DNA of 64,000 bases from positions 2,057,501-2,121,500 of the forward strand of contig BSBK01001302.1 in NCBI GenBank assembly GCA_027943335.1. The letters run 5' to 3'. Below the pieces are notes generated by a model. That model ran no database searches and was not told where the DNA came from. It saw nothing but the letters and a program-made list of their open reading frames with translations. Positions 23,318 through 36,049 of this stretch are shown here, piece by piece (position 1 is the stretch's first letter; every line of letters begins with the position of its first letter). A program made the translations under genes and the position numbers. Source of the DNA: Chamaecyparis obtusa (taxonomy: Eukaryota; Streptophyta; Pinopsida; Cupressales; Cupressaceae).

Positions 23318-26300
23318 ATGGCTGAATTTGGTCTCCTTCAAGATTCATATGCCTCTGCCAATCATGACAAGAAATCAGAGCAACAAATCAGTCGAAGGGT
23401 AGCAGAATTTCATCCAAACGTTTGGAAGTACGAATTCCTGCAGTCCCTTTCATCGCCATATGGGGTAAGTAAAGGTTTATAACTGCAAATTTCTTAATAC
23501 AGTATTTTATTTCCTTGTCTTTTCTGTACTGTTTCCAAGCTAAATCTCATATATCTGCTAAATATCAGGCTCCTTGGTACTGTGAGAGAGTTGACACCTT
23601 AATTGATGAGATTAAGATGGATATATTTGATGGTCTGGTTGGAGATGGAGAAAAGAATATGAATCCGTCTGCTTATGACCTTCTTGAAAGGTTCTTCGTT
23701 GTCGATATCTTGCAGAGCCTGGGAATTGATCGCCATTTTCAAAAAGAAATAAAAGCAGTTCTAGATTATACTTACAAGTAAGTTGGTTTATTATTACTTT
23801 GTCTAATTATACAACAGAATCATTAGAATAAAATTGTTGTTTTCTTCTTTATTTATTTAATTTGAAATGATAACTTTCTTTTCATTATAGAATTGTTGTT
23901 TTTATGTTTCAATATATGAATGCTAAATGATTTTAAAATTCCATCTCTCAGTATCTTCTACATGAGTTTTTTTATAAAATATTTGTGTACTTAATCACAA
24001 TGATGCTAAATGATTTGTTTATCAAAAGTTGTTAACACTATTACAATAGTTTGTTCATAAAAATAATTCAACACCGTTCATTTATTATTCTGTATCTTTT
24101 TATAGATATTGGAGTGATGAAAGAGGTATTTCTTGGGAAAGGGAAAATATTATTCTTGATTTCAACATTACTGCTTTGGGTTTCCGAATTCTTCGTCTTA
24201 ATGGATATTGTGTGTGTCCAGGTATATATTTTCTAATTTATCTTCTATCTATTGTAATTCATTTAGTGTTGTAGACAAATGTAGATTCTTAGATCATGTG
24301 ATCAATTTTTATGTCTCTATGTAAGCATTTCTAACATTGTTGCTTAACAGATGTTTTTCAAAACTTTCAAGATGAAATGGGACAATTCATTTATCCTGAG
24401 AACTTTAAAGGAGATGAATGCAAATTAACAACTCTATTGAGTTTATATCGAGCTTCAGAGGTTTGTTTTTCAAAGGAGAATATCTTGAAACGAGCCAAAA
24501 TGTTTGCTTCTACATGCCTACAACAAGCAATTGAAGAAAATCGAGAGCTAATGAGCAAAAGGTCACTTCTATTAGAGGCAAGAATTCCATTAATAATAAA
24601 CAACTTTAGTAGTCTATAATAAGATTGTGTATAGAACATATGGGTAATATCTAACTCAATGGTTGTGGCATGCAAAATTTAAGCATATTACTTGATTATG
24701 ATAATGTAAAAGTAGGAAGATTTATCTTGTACATAAACAAAACTTTGGATACCATATTTTTTAGTGATTCAATTAAGTTTGAGCTTGATGGAGAATAATA
24801 TCTATTTATTCCATGTGAATAAGGATCATTGTGGATTTTTGAATTAGTTAACAAATATTTTATCTCTAAGTGATCTTCATCATCATATTAAAAGCTTGAG
24901 ATATTAATGTGATTAAATGTGGGGTTCTTTTTAAATATAAAAAATAACTTTATCTTTTTTAGGGCTTGAACCTCTCACCTTGTCATGATAGTAATCAATT
25001 CATCTTACCACTTGACCAAAAAGGTGGTCCTTAGATAAGATTTCATTTATTCCTTGACTTGTACTTTGTACATGCTTTCTTGAGTTATTAATTTAGCTTG
25101 GTAATTGTTAAAGTTTATATAATCTCATCTAATTTTAATTGTATAGGTTGAATATGTTATGAAATATCCATGGAAGTGTAGAGTCCCTAGATGGGAGGCA
25201 TTGAACTATATCAAAATATTTAGACAAGGCCTTAATGCTTCAATGTGCATGAAGGGAGTTTATAAGTAAGTCCAAATATTATTTCATACCCACCTTTCTT
25301 AATATTTTGCATAGTAAGAACTCATTCAGTTATGCATAATATAAATTTATTTATTTCTCTATTTCATAAAAGAATATCATATTGTCTAACTGGCCAAATT
25401 TAATCTAAATAGTAATAACTATTTTACTTTTTCTTTCAGAATGCCAACTGACAGAAGAAAGAAGATTTTGGAATTGGCAATACTAGACTTTAACATTTTG
25501 CAAGATCAACACCATAATGAGCTCAAAATTTTATCCAAGTAAGGGAACTATCTAATACTAGTGTATCCTTGTTTACGTAAATTTCAAATTAATCTAGTTG
25601 AGGAGCTCATTATATTCCTTAAAATACTAATAGGATCAAATATTTTGGTTTTGTTGGATATGAATAAATAGATGGTGGAATGAGACAAAAGTGAAGGAAC
25701 TAAGTTTATTTAGGCAACGACACGTGGAGTTCTATTTTTTGTATGCATGTGGACTTTATGAGAAAGAATTCTCTGCAACTAGGCTTTGCTTTGCTAAAGT
25801 GGGTGCACTCATTACTCTTCTTGATGATATTTTTGACACTTATGGAACCATCGAAGAGCTTGTACCTTTTGCAGTAGCTTTGATCAAGTATGTTAGTATA
25901 TTATACAATATATTATTATAATAACCTTTTCTTGTATATGTTGATATTATTTGTGTATTTTTTATTTATTATAAACTTAATTATGTTAGGAGGGACATGT
26001 CAATAATGAATCACCTTCCTGAATATATGAAAATATCTTTCCAATTTGGCCACAAAATATATATGGAAATAGCTACAGAGGCAGAGAAGATACATGGTCC
26101 ACGTGTGAAAAAGTGGATGCATGATGCTGTAAGTTATTTCATTGCATCTAAATTTAGTTTAGAGTTTGAATATCTAAAAAATAGTACATTTTTATTTTGT
26201 TCAAGAAATCATTTCTTACTATAAATCTAATGGTATATTCTTGATTTTGAATTGTTCAATGGAAGACTATAATTTTGGCACAACTTAAAGATGCAGAGTG

Positions 26301-26898
26301 GATTGCTAACAATTATCTCCCAAGTTTGACTGAATATTTAAAAAGTTCTATACCATCTACGACCGTTCCAGTGCTCTCATTATTTTCCATGCTTTTAATT
26401 AACACATTTTTCCTTGATGACATTATTGAAAAAATTAATAAGCTCCAAATTTGTGTTGCAAGGGGTTGTCGGCTAGTTGATGACTCTAAAGATTTTCAGG
26501 TACATATCTACTATTATGTAAATAATGTTGATTCATTATCTATGAAGTATACATTCTAATGAAAAATGACAAATATTTATTTTCAATGATTTTTTAAGGA
26601 TGAGAAAGAGCATGGAGAGAGTGCATCATGGATAGAATGTTATATGAAGGACAATCCTGGAACTACAAGGGAGCAAGCTTTCAGTCATGTCAAAATGCTT
26701 ATTGAGTTAAATTTTGAAGAATTGATGAAATATCATATATTCTATGAGTATGACATACCAACTAGTTGCAAGAGATTGTATTTTGGTCTGTATAGGTCTG
26801 TAGCTTTCATATGGAGGGATATAGATGGATTTTCAAAATCAAGCAAGGGTATTAGAGATGATATAATGAAGATTCTAGTTGAACCTATATATTTTTAG
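23318..26898 (+). CDS. Terpene synthase 2 (tandem paralogue, exon 9 acceptor damaged)
   Basis: Close paralogue of TPS1 with identical exon lengths: 23318-23464, 23569-23777, 24106-24221, 24351-24577, 25147-25265, 25440-25538, 25672-25887, 25990-26128, 26260 or 26266-26499, 26599-26898. RR(x8)W, DDIFD (25823-25837) and DDSKDFQDE (from 26479) are all kept, and intron 4 again starts with GC. The expected acceptor before the exon 9 Trp codon reads CAA, not AG (26257-26259). The next AG ends at 26265 and would drop two residues (Trp-Lys) in frame, giving 601 residues. The usually conserved Trp at the start of exon 8 is Arg (KRDMS). No exon carries a stop. It may be a diverged working enzyme or an early pseudogene. 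Confidence 0.85.
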
Positions 26899-27732
26899 AC
26901 TAGAAGTGAGACAAATAACAGATTTATTTAGAACCATTCATATGTGTGTGTTGTATTATATTTATGAAATATAACTATAAGATTGTAAAGGAATGTGACA
27001 ATTATGTAATCATTGGTATATATTATTCTTAAGAAAAAAGTTGTTTATCACAATTGCAATCTATAGAATGTTTATTTTAGATATTATATTAAATGTTTAT
27101 TATTTAATTAATCTTATTTGACCGTACCACATCCTTTTATTAATGATGTCTTAAGTATAAAACAAATTGCATATACATAGGATTAAAAGGACTACATAAA
27201 AGTCTCTTGAGGTCAATTCTCCTCGCCCAGAGACCAACTTGTTACATTGTGCAGTAGTATGATCTGCAGAGAAGCATTTTCTACATCATAAAGAGATTCT
27301 CTCAAAGTCTACAAGCTACTGCCTTATGTAACCCACCTCACAATCTTTCTCGACAAGAAGACCAATGGAGAGGTCCGTTTCAACACAAGCATGCACAAGT
27401 TGATCTGGCATAGTTAATTATTTCATCAATGGAGCAAATACACTTCTCAGGACTATTTTGAATTGCCCATATTGTATAGGCAAATGAGGGAGCCAACCTA
27501 AAGGCAAGCTATGGAAATAGACTTGGAATAGGGAAGCCAAACCTAAAGGCAAGCTATAGAAATAGACTAAGAATAAGGATAAATGAAAAATTATTCCTCA
27601 ATGCCCTCCTTCTAAGACTCTAAAATCCATGCAACAAAATCACACAAATTTGGGCATATTGCCTTTGTAAATCTGCATATAAGGGCGCGATCCTTTAGAA
27701 AATGTTCCTTGTCAAAATTACCACTACTAGTA
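26899..27732. other. TPS2 3' flank and spacer
   Basis: Homology to the TPS1 3' flank ends near 27145. From 27190 to 27480 base composition becomes less AT-rich, and a plus frame around 27300-27410 reads SLKVYKLLPYVTHLTIFLD before a stop. It may be a gene fragment but I recognise no family. Confidence 0.35.
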
Positions 27733-27936
27733 TTACTTCTGATCGGTGAAATGGTAAAGAGTTTCCATGCTGAATGAGAGATCACCAATCTGACCCAGGT
27801 AGAGAAGAACCTGTAAAAGGTAAAAGGTGCACAATAGAGAAATATCAGACTGTAATCTGCCGAAATAGGGAATCTGCACTGTCGGAGACTTGGATGCCAT
27901 TAATGAGGGTCTCCAAAAAGTTGTGCTAATCACCAT
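27733..27936 (-). pseudogene. Possible first-exon fragment of an unidentified gene
   Basis: A 67-codon minus-strand frame starts MVISTTFWRPSLMASKSPTV, rich in Ser/Thr and basic residues and lacking acidic ones, like a plastid transit peptide. It is preceded on that strand by a pyrimidine-rich leader and a T-run (27964-27975). Base composition is closer to coding sequence than its surroundings. No continuation or family was identified, so this may be a captured or dead gene fragment. Confidence 0.25.
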
Positions 27937-27999
27937 TTGAGAGGAGAGAAGAGGCCGAGCAGGGAAAAAAAAAAACTTCTTGTATTGATGTAAAAGTTT

Positions 28000-29300
28000 A
28001 CCATTGTGTAGTTATTGAATATGTAGATCTGAGTGAGTAATATGAGTTCTAAATATATTCTTATCATATTGTACAAAGTGAAATTATATAGCATGATTGA
28101 TCTTCATATTTTAACTTGAAATTATATAGTTCTTATAAATATTAATTTACAAAATTTGAATGGATAAATTAACATTTGGTGGTATTAACAAAGCAAAGTA
28201 TAAACACACATTACTATAACCTCCATCTACATGAGTTCACCTCTATTCATATAGGAGTAAATCTAATGAAACAATATTTATGATTACATTCGCATTTTCT
28301 AACAACTTGACCATCTAATGTAATCTTGAGAGCAATGTAGATAATAATTTTTTTATGTATGATTTCATGAGCTTTTCTATAAAAGATCTATTTAATTTTA
28401 GAACACTACACATAAATAATTATATTTTAACATAATTATCTACATATACAATAATATGATTAATTTTAAAATTATTCAAAAAAAGAATAATTAACTTTGA
28501 TTCAATCATATGATATAGCAATTTAAACTTTATTTATATTGCAAATGATAATAATACTAACACTATACACTTAACAAATATTGAAAATTTCTTATTAGAA
28601 TAAAAAGGTTAGTAAGGCAAATGAAATGTCCAATAATAAAGTTTTAATATAACAAAAGACATTTTGACAAAAAATAATCTTAATAGAAAGACCCATAGTA
28701 AATTTAATATGCCTAGACCATGAGATCACAAAGAGGGACATATGGAAAAACTTGCAAATAAGATTTATTTGTGAAAACTTTCATTCCCAAATCATGAGGA
28801 CAATGGTTTGAGGTTGTGTGGGAGCAGACACAATTGTCAATCTCATGGATGACGTATCCCCTCTATGTGTTTTTAATTAGATAGACATGTATTTTGAAAG
28901 GGCTCTAACCCTTATGTAGAGAGAAATAATAAGAATTAAGCACAAAAAAACATCAATCACCAACCACAAAATAGCAACAAAAAAACAAGAGATGACAATA
29001 CATCCCCTCTATGTGTTAAGAGTACTAATAAAACAAAAAAGCATAAAACCTCTCTAAAGTTAAGAAGGCTCCAAGAATATAAAAGTTGCATTTTTAAAAT
29101 GTATCCTCCTCGATGATGGTTAGTGATCATGGCCCATTTATGCTCATTATTCTAACCCACATTGGTAGCCACAAAACCCAATACATATCCTCTAGAGAGA
29201 CCATCATCTCCCCTAATGGAAGATGTAAAGTTGACGTATTAGCATCACATCACTCCATAAGTGTCATCAACATCAAGTCATGGGACCTCATCTTAGGCAT
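28000..29300. other. AT-rich spacer, insertion site of the large gypsy element
   Basis: No gene seen. The last five bases (GGCAT, 29296-29300) are the left copy of the target-site duplication of the element that follows. Confidence 0.5.
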
Positions 29301-32180
29301 TGTTGGCACCTACAAAAATTTCTTGGCTTTACCAATTCTCTTCCGGTCTCTACAATTATTTTCCTAGTTTCTAGATTAAACCCTAGGCAAAAATTCAAAT
29401 ATCTAGTCGTTATAGTAAAAAAAAAAACCCTAAGTCTACCCAGGCCTTGTTCTATTTTTAAGTTACCTTTTTCGGTCACTTAAAAATATCAATTCGCACA
29501 TGCTCTATATTATTGGTCGGTCCCTATTTTAATTTTTCCTAAGTCTACGAGCCCAACAGTGCTTTAATATTTCCTAAGTACTATGCCTTAATATTTCCTA
29601 TGTTTTTGGCTTAATATTCCCCGGGCCCAGTAAATCTGACACTATCTCAATCCGACGGTGGACGCATCTTCTCATAGACTATGTTAGAGTCTTGCAAACT
29701 TAAGACGACAGTTGATTTTCCTTTATGACATGGTGCTTCATACTGTGGGTCCAAAATGACACGTATGCACAAATGGTGGTCTATGATTCGTCCATGTATT
29801 AATGATTTGGTAGTTGTCAGTGGGACCTGATTTTTCAAAGCTCAGAGGGTTCTGACATTCGTAGTTGATCAATGATTGGCGTAAGTTCTCATGAGATGTG
29901 TCAGAGTTTTGAGATCTTACGCCAGCCATTGATGTTCCTTTATTCTCAGGCAGCAGTATTTCGGTGGGGATTGCCAGATGTGTTCTATGTGCCATGGCGT
30001 GATGAGTTGTCTGATTTCTCATTGGTCCACGAGGTGATGTGTTGGAACTTCTCAGAGGGCCCTGTGTTAGAGTTTTGGATCGACAGTTGGCGTATGATCG
30101 CATGGAATATTCTTCCCCATGTGATCTTGCACCTGCCATTCGATTAGATGCCGAAGGGTAGTGGGTCCTATGCAGAAATGACTGGGTGGAGGTAGGAAAT
30201 GGTATGATGACATGTGGTAGTTTGCAGGCAGGCCCAGGGGTATTAAGTGCTTAGTTGAGAAGTGGGACTGTCTGGTGGTTCATCACTGGTGTGTTGTGTT
30301 CTAATTAGCTGAGCTGAAAGGGAATGTAGACACATCAGTAGGCCCAAAAGATTCAAAGGATGCCAAGATGGATGATCCAACAGTCGGCGCATGATCTCAT
30401 AGAGTGTGTCAGAGGCATGAGATTATGCACCAGCCATTCAATCTTAGCTTATGAAGAGTGGGTCCAATTCACTACGTGGTTCCTTTTCATCGCTAACGTG
30501 CCCTATTTTCTTTGGTTCAGGGGATGAATGATGTGGAAAGTGTTTTTAAAGGGTTTTGTCGACTGTTGAGGAATTCTATGAACCACCTGATTTGTCGGGA
30601 AGAGATGTAATCAATGGTCACATTTTAAAATTTTCCAGCTGACCGTTGCCACTAGGGATTTGAATTTTTAAATGGTTTCTAGCGACCAAAGGACTGAAAA
30701 TTGATTGTTTTAGCCGTAGGATTTGATGAGGTTGTTGTGCCGACTGTTGCAGGATGATCCAGAGGGTTTGATGATTGATTGCAGATGCCTGTACCATCAT
30801 GAAATGAACATAAGTAAAGCTTGAGGCATGTTGTAGGTGTACAAATAGACTGATAAGCATGGTGTTTGCATGATCTTTGATATAAATCAAGAAGATTTTC
30901 ATTGATGAAGATAAATTCTCTGATTTGTTTGTCTAGGTTGCTTGGTTTTCTCCCCTAGAATTAATTGCTGATTAATATTGGTTTCTTTGGTGGGTGAAGC
31001 CCTAACCCTAGCTATCTAAAGCTCATTGCATTCTGAATTCTTTGAGGATCCCAAGATAGTTAGTGGTATAAGTAGTAAGAGTTCTGATTTTGTAAGGGTT
31101 CCAAGATTTTTGGTTTTTCTAGCTTTGTGATTTTCCAATCTTTTGGTTCCTGGTTCAAGTCTTTGGCAATCCAAGGGATCCTATTCTCTAGTTCCATATT
31201 CTTGGTGGTTGAATGCTGATAATACAAATGTTGCAGAGTAGATTATTGACCCTATGATTTTGAGTAAAGAGTTTACTTGTATGTATTGATACACTTTCAT
31301 GAAATACAATACAATTTCTACCTTAGTTCTGTTCTTGTCTCTTTTCTTTGTGTTCATTCTTGTGTGCTTCTATTTGTAAGGCATATAGAACATACTAGTT
31401 GTAAGGCAACTATCTAATTGTTGCATGAGTTTCTTTCAAGGAACGAATTAAATCCCCATGTGCAATTTCAGGGAATGAATACATCTATGGAAGATCTTGA
31501 TAGTGGCAAACCTAGGTTGAGAAGATAGTTTGTAAGGCACTCTATCTAAATTGTATGTGGTTTGTAAGGCATATCACTGTATTTCCTAGAAATCCCCCTA
31601 TTGATTTATGTTAGACTCTTTGCCTAAAGGATTAGGCACTGATCTGATCTCTATTATTCAAACACCTTTTAGTCATCAAACACAAAATTCATCATTACCA
31701 ATACCATTCCATTTCATGTTCATGTACCTAAAAAATAGGACTGTCCCTGATGTTTTACAGTCCATAGTTATTGATTCCTTGAAGAGTGAACCGAAGGTTA
31801 GCCTTCCTTGAGTTCAGCTCATAAAAAGAAGAAGGATTCATCACCCTTATGCCATTGATTCATGCTATCATATTAGTAGTTTCATTAGTTACAATCTGCA
31901 ACAGGTTATTCTTAGCTATTTTTAGAATCATATCCCATGAAATATGTTTGAGAAACTCAATAGCATGACAATGAAGACCTAATCCACTTATCCATAGTTT
32001 ACTTGAAAGAGAGTAAGCTATCTGTAGGCAATACCCACCTGAGTCTTGTGGAGCTCAAAGCAGAAGGAGGATCTTATCCAATCCTCATCAATTAGGCTTT
32101 TCTTGCAAACTTGGAGACCTTTGACTGAGAATCAAGGCTTTTCCCTTGCCAAGCTTGACCCTCAAGAAAAATCCCTAACA
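29301..32180 (+). repeat. 5' LTR (2880 bp)
   Basis: Unusually long LTR. It contains at least five loose copies of a phrase like GTGTCAGAG...TGAGAT...CCAGCCATT (near 29670, 29890, 30060, 30400) and repeats of TGTAAGGCA near 31370-31570. The short frames inside it, including minus-strand 30618-30902, are present in both LTRs but have no known family and are not called as genes. Confidence 0.95.
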
Positions 32181-32183
32181 GAC

Positions 32184-32201
32184 TGGCGACTCTGCTAGGG
32201 A
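32184..32201 (+). other. Primer-binding site of the large gypsy element
   Basis: TGGCGACTCTGCTAGGGA begins three bases after the 5' LTR. The TGG start fits pairing with a tRNA CCA end. From memory it resembles the tRNA-Arg type used by Tat/Ogre elements; it is clearly not the tRNA-Met type seen in the other elements here. Confidence 0.6.
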
Positions 32202-32377
32202 AGTTGTATAAAATATTTTGTTAAATTTATAGGATTTAGTTGAAGCAGTGCTCCTATCCTATACAAACTAGTTGGTTACCATTGGTATTTGTATTTCAAA
32301 GAAAAATTCCCAAATTTCTTTTGGGTGGCAACTCTAACAATCTCTGCAGCAATACTGGTTAGAAAATCACTTACAAA

Positions 32378-34306
32378 ATGAGATACAGAGGTACTAGGTC
32401 TCAGAGAAATAAGCTTCCTGAGGATAGATTGGAGGAAGGTCTTCCAAGTACTTCTAAGCCTAGTCAAAAAGTGAGAGGAGGAAAAAATAGGAATATGTTT
32501 CATGCTCAAAAACATAGAGAGAATACAAGACAAGAGGAACAAATCCAACCTATTCAGATCAATCAAGAAGGAAATACCTTTGAATATGAGGAGGCTATTG
32601 ATTTGGGCTTAAACCAATATGAGGATGAGGTTCAAGTAGGAGATGCTGAATCTGAGACTACTCTCCCTGAATCAGAAGAAATTTTTGAAGAAGTCTATGA
32701 GTTGGAAAGGAGAGTCCAAGAACAAATCCATTTAAGACAGAAAAGAGACAAGGAAAAAGAAGAAAGAATTAGACATGCTATGATCAGAGTTGAGAAATTG
32801 AAAAAGAAATTGTTGGATCTTGAAGCCATGAATTAGGATCATGAGATAGGACAAGCAGAAGATCAGCCTGTTGTCCAACAAGTTTATGAAGTAAGAAATC
32901 CTAGGGGCAAAGGTAAACAAAAGGCTGTAGGAGTTTCAATAAATGAACCAAATCCTGCAAAGAAGTCCATGGATCAAGCAACAAGATTAGAGGCTGATTT
33001 GGAAGAAGAAAAAAGAAAACAAGAATTGTTGGCCAAGGAGTTAGAAAAGGTAGAGCTTGAAGCCACTACTGCTAAAATGAAAAGGAAGATTGATTTCTTA
33101 AAGCAATCTTTTGGACCTGCTAATACCCTTCCCACTTCTCAAGCATAAGGAGCAAATGTGTTGAATACTGCTAACACTTCAGGTATGCCTAAGACTTATA
33201 CTATTTCTAATACTCAAAAATCCACATCTTTAGGTGGTAACCCATCTCAAGTAGGTCCTATCCATGAGAGGCATAAACAATTGGTGTTTATTGGGATTCC
33301 TGGTTATCCAGATCCCATCTCTGATGAAATTAGGAAAAAGCTCCCAAAGTTCACTGGAAGTAATGCAGTTACTTGTGAAGAACATCTGAAAAGTTTCATT
33401 GATGTAATAGATGACTACAATATTGAGCTAGATGATGTGATCATGAAGCTTTTTATTCAGTCTCTGACTGAAGATGCTAGAGATTGGTTTAGAAATTTAC
33501 CTCATGCTAGTATATGTTCATGGGACCAATTCAAGAATTTTTTCAAAGAACTGTATGGTGATAAGACCAATGAAGGTTTCATGCTTAATGAGTTCAACAA
33601 TATCAAGAACTCAAATGAGGGTTTTGTTGAGTTCAATGTTAGGTTTCAAAAAGCACTGCATAAATTGTTGCAAGTCATTAGATTGGATGATAGGGTATGT
33701 CTTGTCACATACCTGAATGCTTTTGATTCAAAAATGGGATATCTTTTGAGAGATAAGAACCCTAGGAATCTTGCAGAGGCTTATAAGTTGGTTATTAATA
33801 TAGAAAGCAATAGAAGGATATCAGGGAAGTTGGGAAGGAGAGAAGATTGTCAGCCTTCAATCTCAAACAGAAGGGAGTCAGGGAAACCTGATACAAAACC
33901 AAAAGATGATGATAGTTTGAAGTAGATCATGAAAGCTATAAAAGATTTAAAGCCTAATGAGACAAGAAATAGTAGAGTGCAAGGAAATGATAGGCCATCT
34001 TTCAATAGCTTTAATAAGTTACCAAGAATGCAGAATTATCCTTATAATACTCAGTGGAAAGATGGAAAGCCAGTGCTCCCTGAAAGAAAGGACAAACCAA
34101 ATGATAAAACCCCTGACCCCTTGCATAGAAATGCAGTGAATATGAATGATGATGTTCCATGGTGTATTGTTTGCCAATCACCTCATGATCCTTATTATTG
34201 TGCTATTGCTCAAAGTGTTTTTGCAGATGAAGATCAAGATAACAAAAATGAGGAGTCTTATGATGATCAAGGGTGTGGTATGATTTCTTCATACATACAT
34301 GATTAA
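32378..34306 (+). pseudogene. gag region of the large gypsy element
   Basis: The frame begins at the ATG 32378 and holds a basic N-terminus, an acidic middle and a coiled-coil-like stretch rich in Glu/Lys/Leu (about 32690-33110). The gag core is at 33280-33800 (KLPKFTGSNAVTCEEHLKSF, DWFRNLPHASICSWDQFKNF). A zinc-knuckle-like CIVCQSPHDPYYC (C-x2-C-x3-H-x4-C) lies near 34163-34201. In-frame stops: TAG 32834, TAA 33146, TAG 33923 and TAA 34304. Each could come from a Gln codon by one C-to-T change. No frameshift is seen. Confidence 0.85.
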
Positions 34307-35644
34307 TTGGATTCTACAGAAGAATATGAGGATCAAGATGTTGAGAATTCCCAAATCAGAAATGAGGTTTACCATCAACAAGTGTTTTTTGATTAGGAAG
34401 ATGATCACTTGGATAAGGTCTAGTGCAACACCTTAAGGCATGATGAACCAGTAGTGTTGAGGAGACCTTATGATGAAGAAATTGCACAAATTACAATAGA
34501 CATGGTTTCCCTAGTTAAAAGAAATTATAATTTGAGAAATAGGGTGGTAGGTAGTCCAAGTGGCAGGCCTACTAGAATTTTCATCAAGAAGACAGAAAAG
34601 GATGAAAAACAAGCCCAAAATAAGCAAAAGGTTGCAGAAATTGCTGACAAAACCAAAGTGAAGAAAAATGTCACCTTCACAAAACCAATTGTGGCTTACA
34701 AGGTAAAAGCTAAACCTCTTGTGGATACTGTTTCTCCTATACAAGAGAAAGAAAAAGGTCAGAGCAAGGAGAGTCCTAATCTGGTTACACATGAAGAAGA
34801 TAAGGAAGCTACTGCCATTGGGCAAGATGTAGTTGACCCCAAATATGTTCCCATTGACATGAGAAAATTGTTGTCACAAATCACTGTCAAGGTCCCCCTA
34901 TTAGAAATGATGAGGATAGAAGAGCATAAGGTTAAGGCTTTGAGTTGGGTGAAAAGAGCTTTTTCTTCTGATGCCCAAAATCCTACCAAGGTTAGTGAAA
35001 TGGCTACAGCAAGAAGTGGTTCAATTGAGAACCAGTGTGGGGAGATCATCTCTGAGATCCCTTAGATTTATCTAGACATTAATGCTTCAAATACTATGAT
35101 AGGAATAGTTGATCCTTTCTTTTTGTCCTTAATAGTAAATGGAAAGTTGTCAAGAAACTATATGATTGATTCAGGAGCCTCCAATATGGTTATGCCTGCA
35201 GAAATAATGAGATCCTTGGGTTTGAAAGTAGATACATCTCATGGGAGATGTCAGGCTATGGATTCAAGAGAGGTCCCTGTTATTGGTACTATAAAGGTGC
35301 TTCCTTATAGGTTGACAACTTTCCTTGATAGGTTGCTAACAATGAGTGTTTTGGTGGTTGATATACCACCTCATTATGGAATGTTATTGTCAAGAAAGTG
35401 GAGTGCTCAAATGGGAGGTAGTATCCAGTGTGATTTATCCTTTCCAACTTTCAATATAGATGGTGACAATGTGAAGGTATCTAGAGAAAGTAGAACTCCA
35501 CATATGATTGAAATAAATGATGATCATTTAAATTGTTGTGTGGATGTTGTCATGGAGAATTTCAAGTTAGAAGAAACTGTCCCACTAGTGGAAGAGCTAC
35601 ATCCATTGGTTGCAGAATTGAAGAAACAACAAGATGGACTATGG
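34307..35644 (+). pseudogene. Linker and aspartic protease of the large gypsy element
   Basis: Same frame as gag. A Lys-rich linker leads to the protease core YMIDSGASNMVMP near 35159-35197, with the catalytic DSG triad kept, and a flap/hydrophobic segment (PPHYGMLLSRKW) near 35370-35400. In-frame stops are TAG at 34394, 34421 and 35063. Confidence 0.8.
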
Positions 35645-36049
35645 TAGATGTATTTTGATGGAGCATGCTCATAGGAAGGTTCAAGAGTTGGAGTCCTATT
35701 CATATCTCCATCAGGTACCACCTTTAAGTATTCATTCTCATTGACTTTTCATTGCACAAAAAATACTGTTGAATATGAAGCATTGTTTTTGGGATTGAAT
35801 ATTGCTATCAAACATGGAATAAAATGCTTAAGTTTTTATGGTGATTCTAAGCTTGTGGTTGCACAAGTAAGGTCCAAATATGCTGTCAAAAATGATAGAT
35901 TGAAATTGTATAAGCATGTAATATGGGATCAGATTGAAATGTTTGATGCTTTCAATATATGTTGGGTGGAAAGGTCAAAAAATATTATGGCAGACTTTTT
36001 AGCAAATATTGCTTTAAAAGGAGATGACTCAACTTTGTTTGGGGTATAA
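35645..36049 (+). pseudogene. RNase H domain placed before the reverse transcriptase
   Basis: It reads MYFDGAC after the stop at 35645, then VEYEALFLGL, FYGDSKLVV and NIMADFLANIAL. The four acidic positions expected for RNase H catalysis (Asp, Glu, Asp, Asp) are all present. The layout resembles the archaeal-type RNase H described in Tat-lineage elements. Stops TAG 35645 (probably from TGG), TAG 35672 and TAA 36047 lie inside or at its edges. Its position between protease and RT is unlike the standard PR-RT-RH-INT order. Confidence 0.8.

Noticed and set aside
27735..27810. tRNA-like sequence GATCGGTGAAATGGTAAAG
   Set aside because: No cloverleaf could be folded: the acceptor arm and TTC loop are missing.
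30618..30902. 94-codon minus frame in the 5' LTR, also present in the 3' LTR
   Set aside because: Conservation is explained by LTR identity; no protein family or known antisense gene in this lineage recognised.
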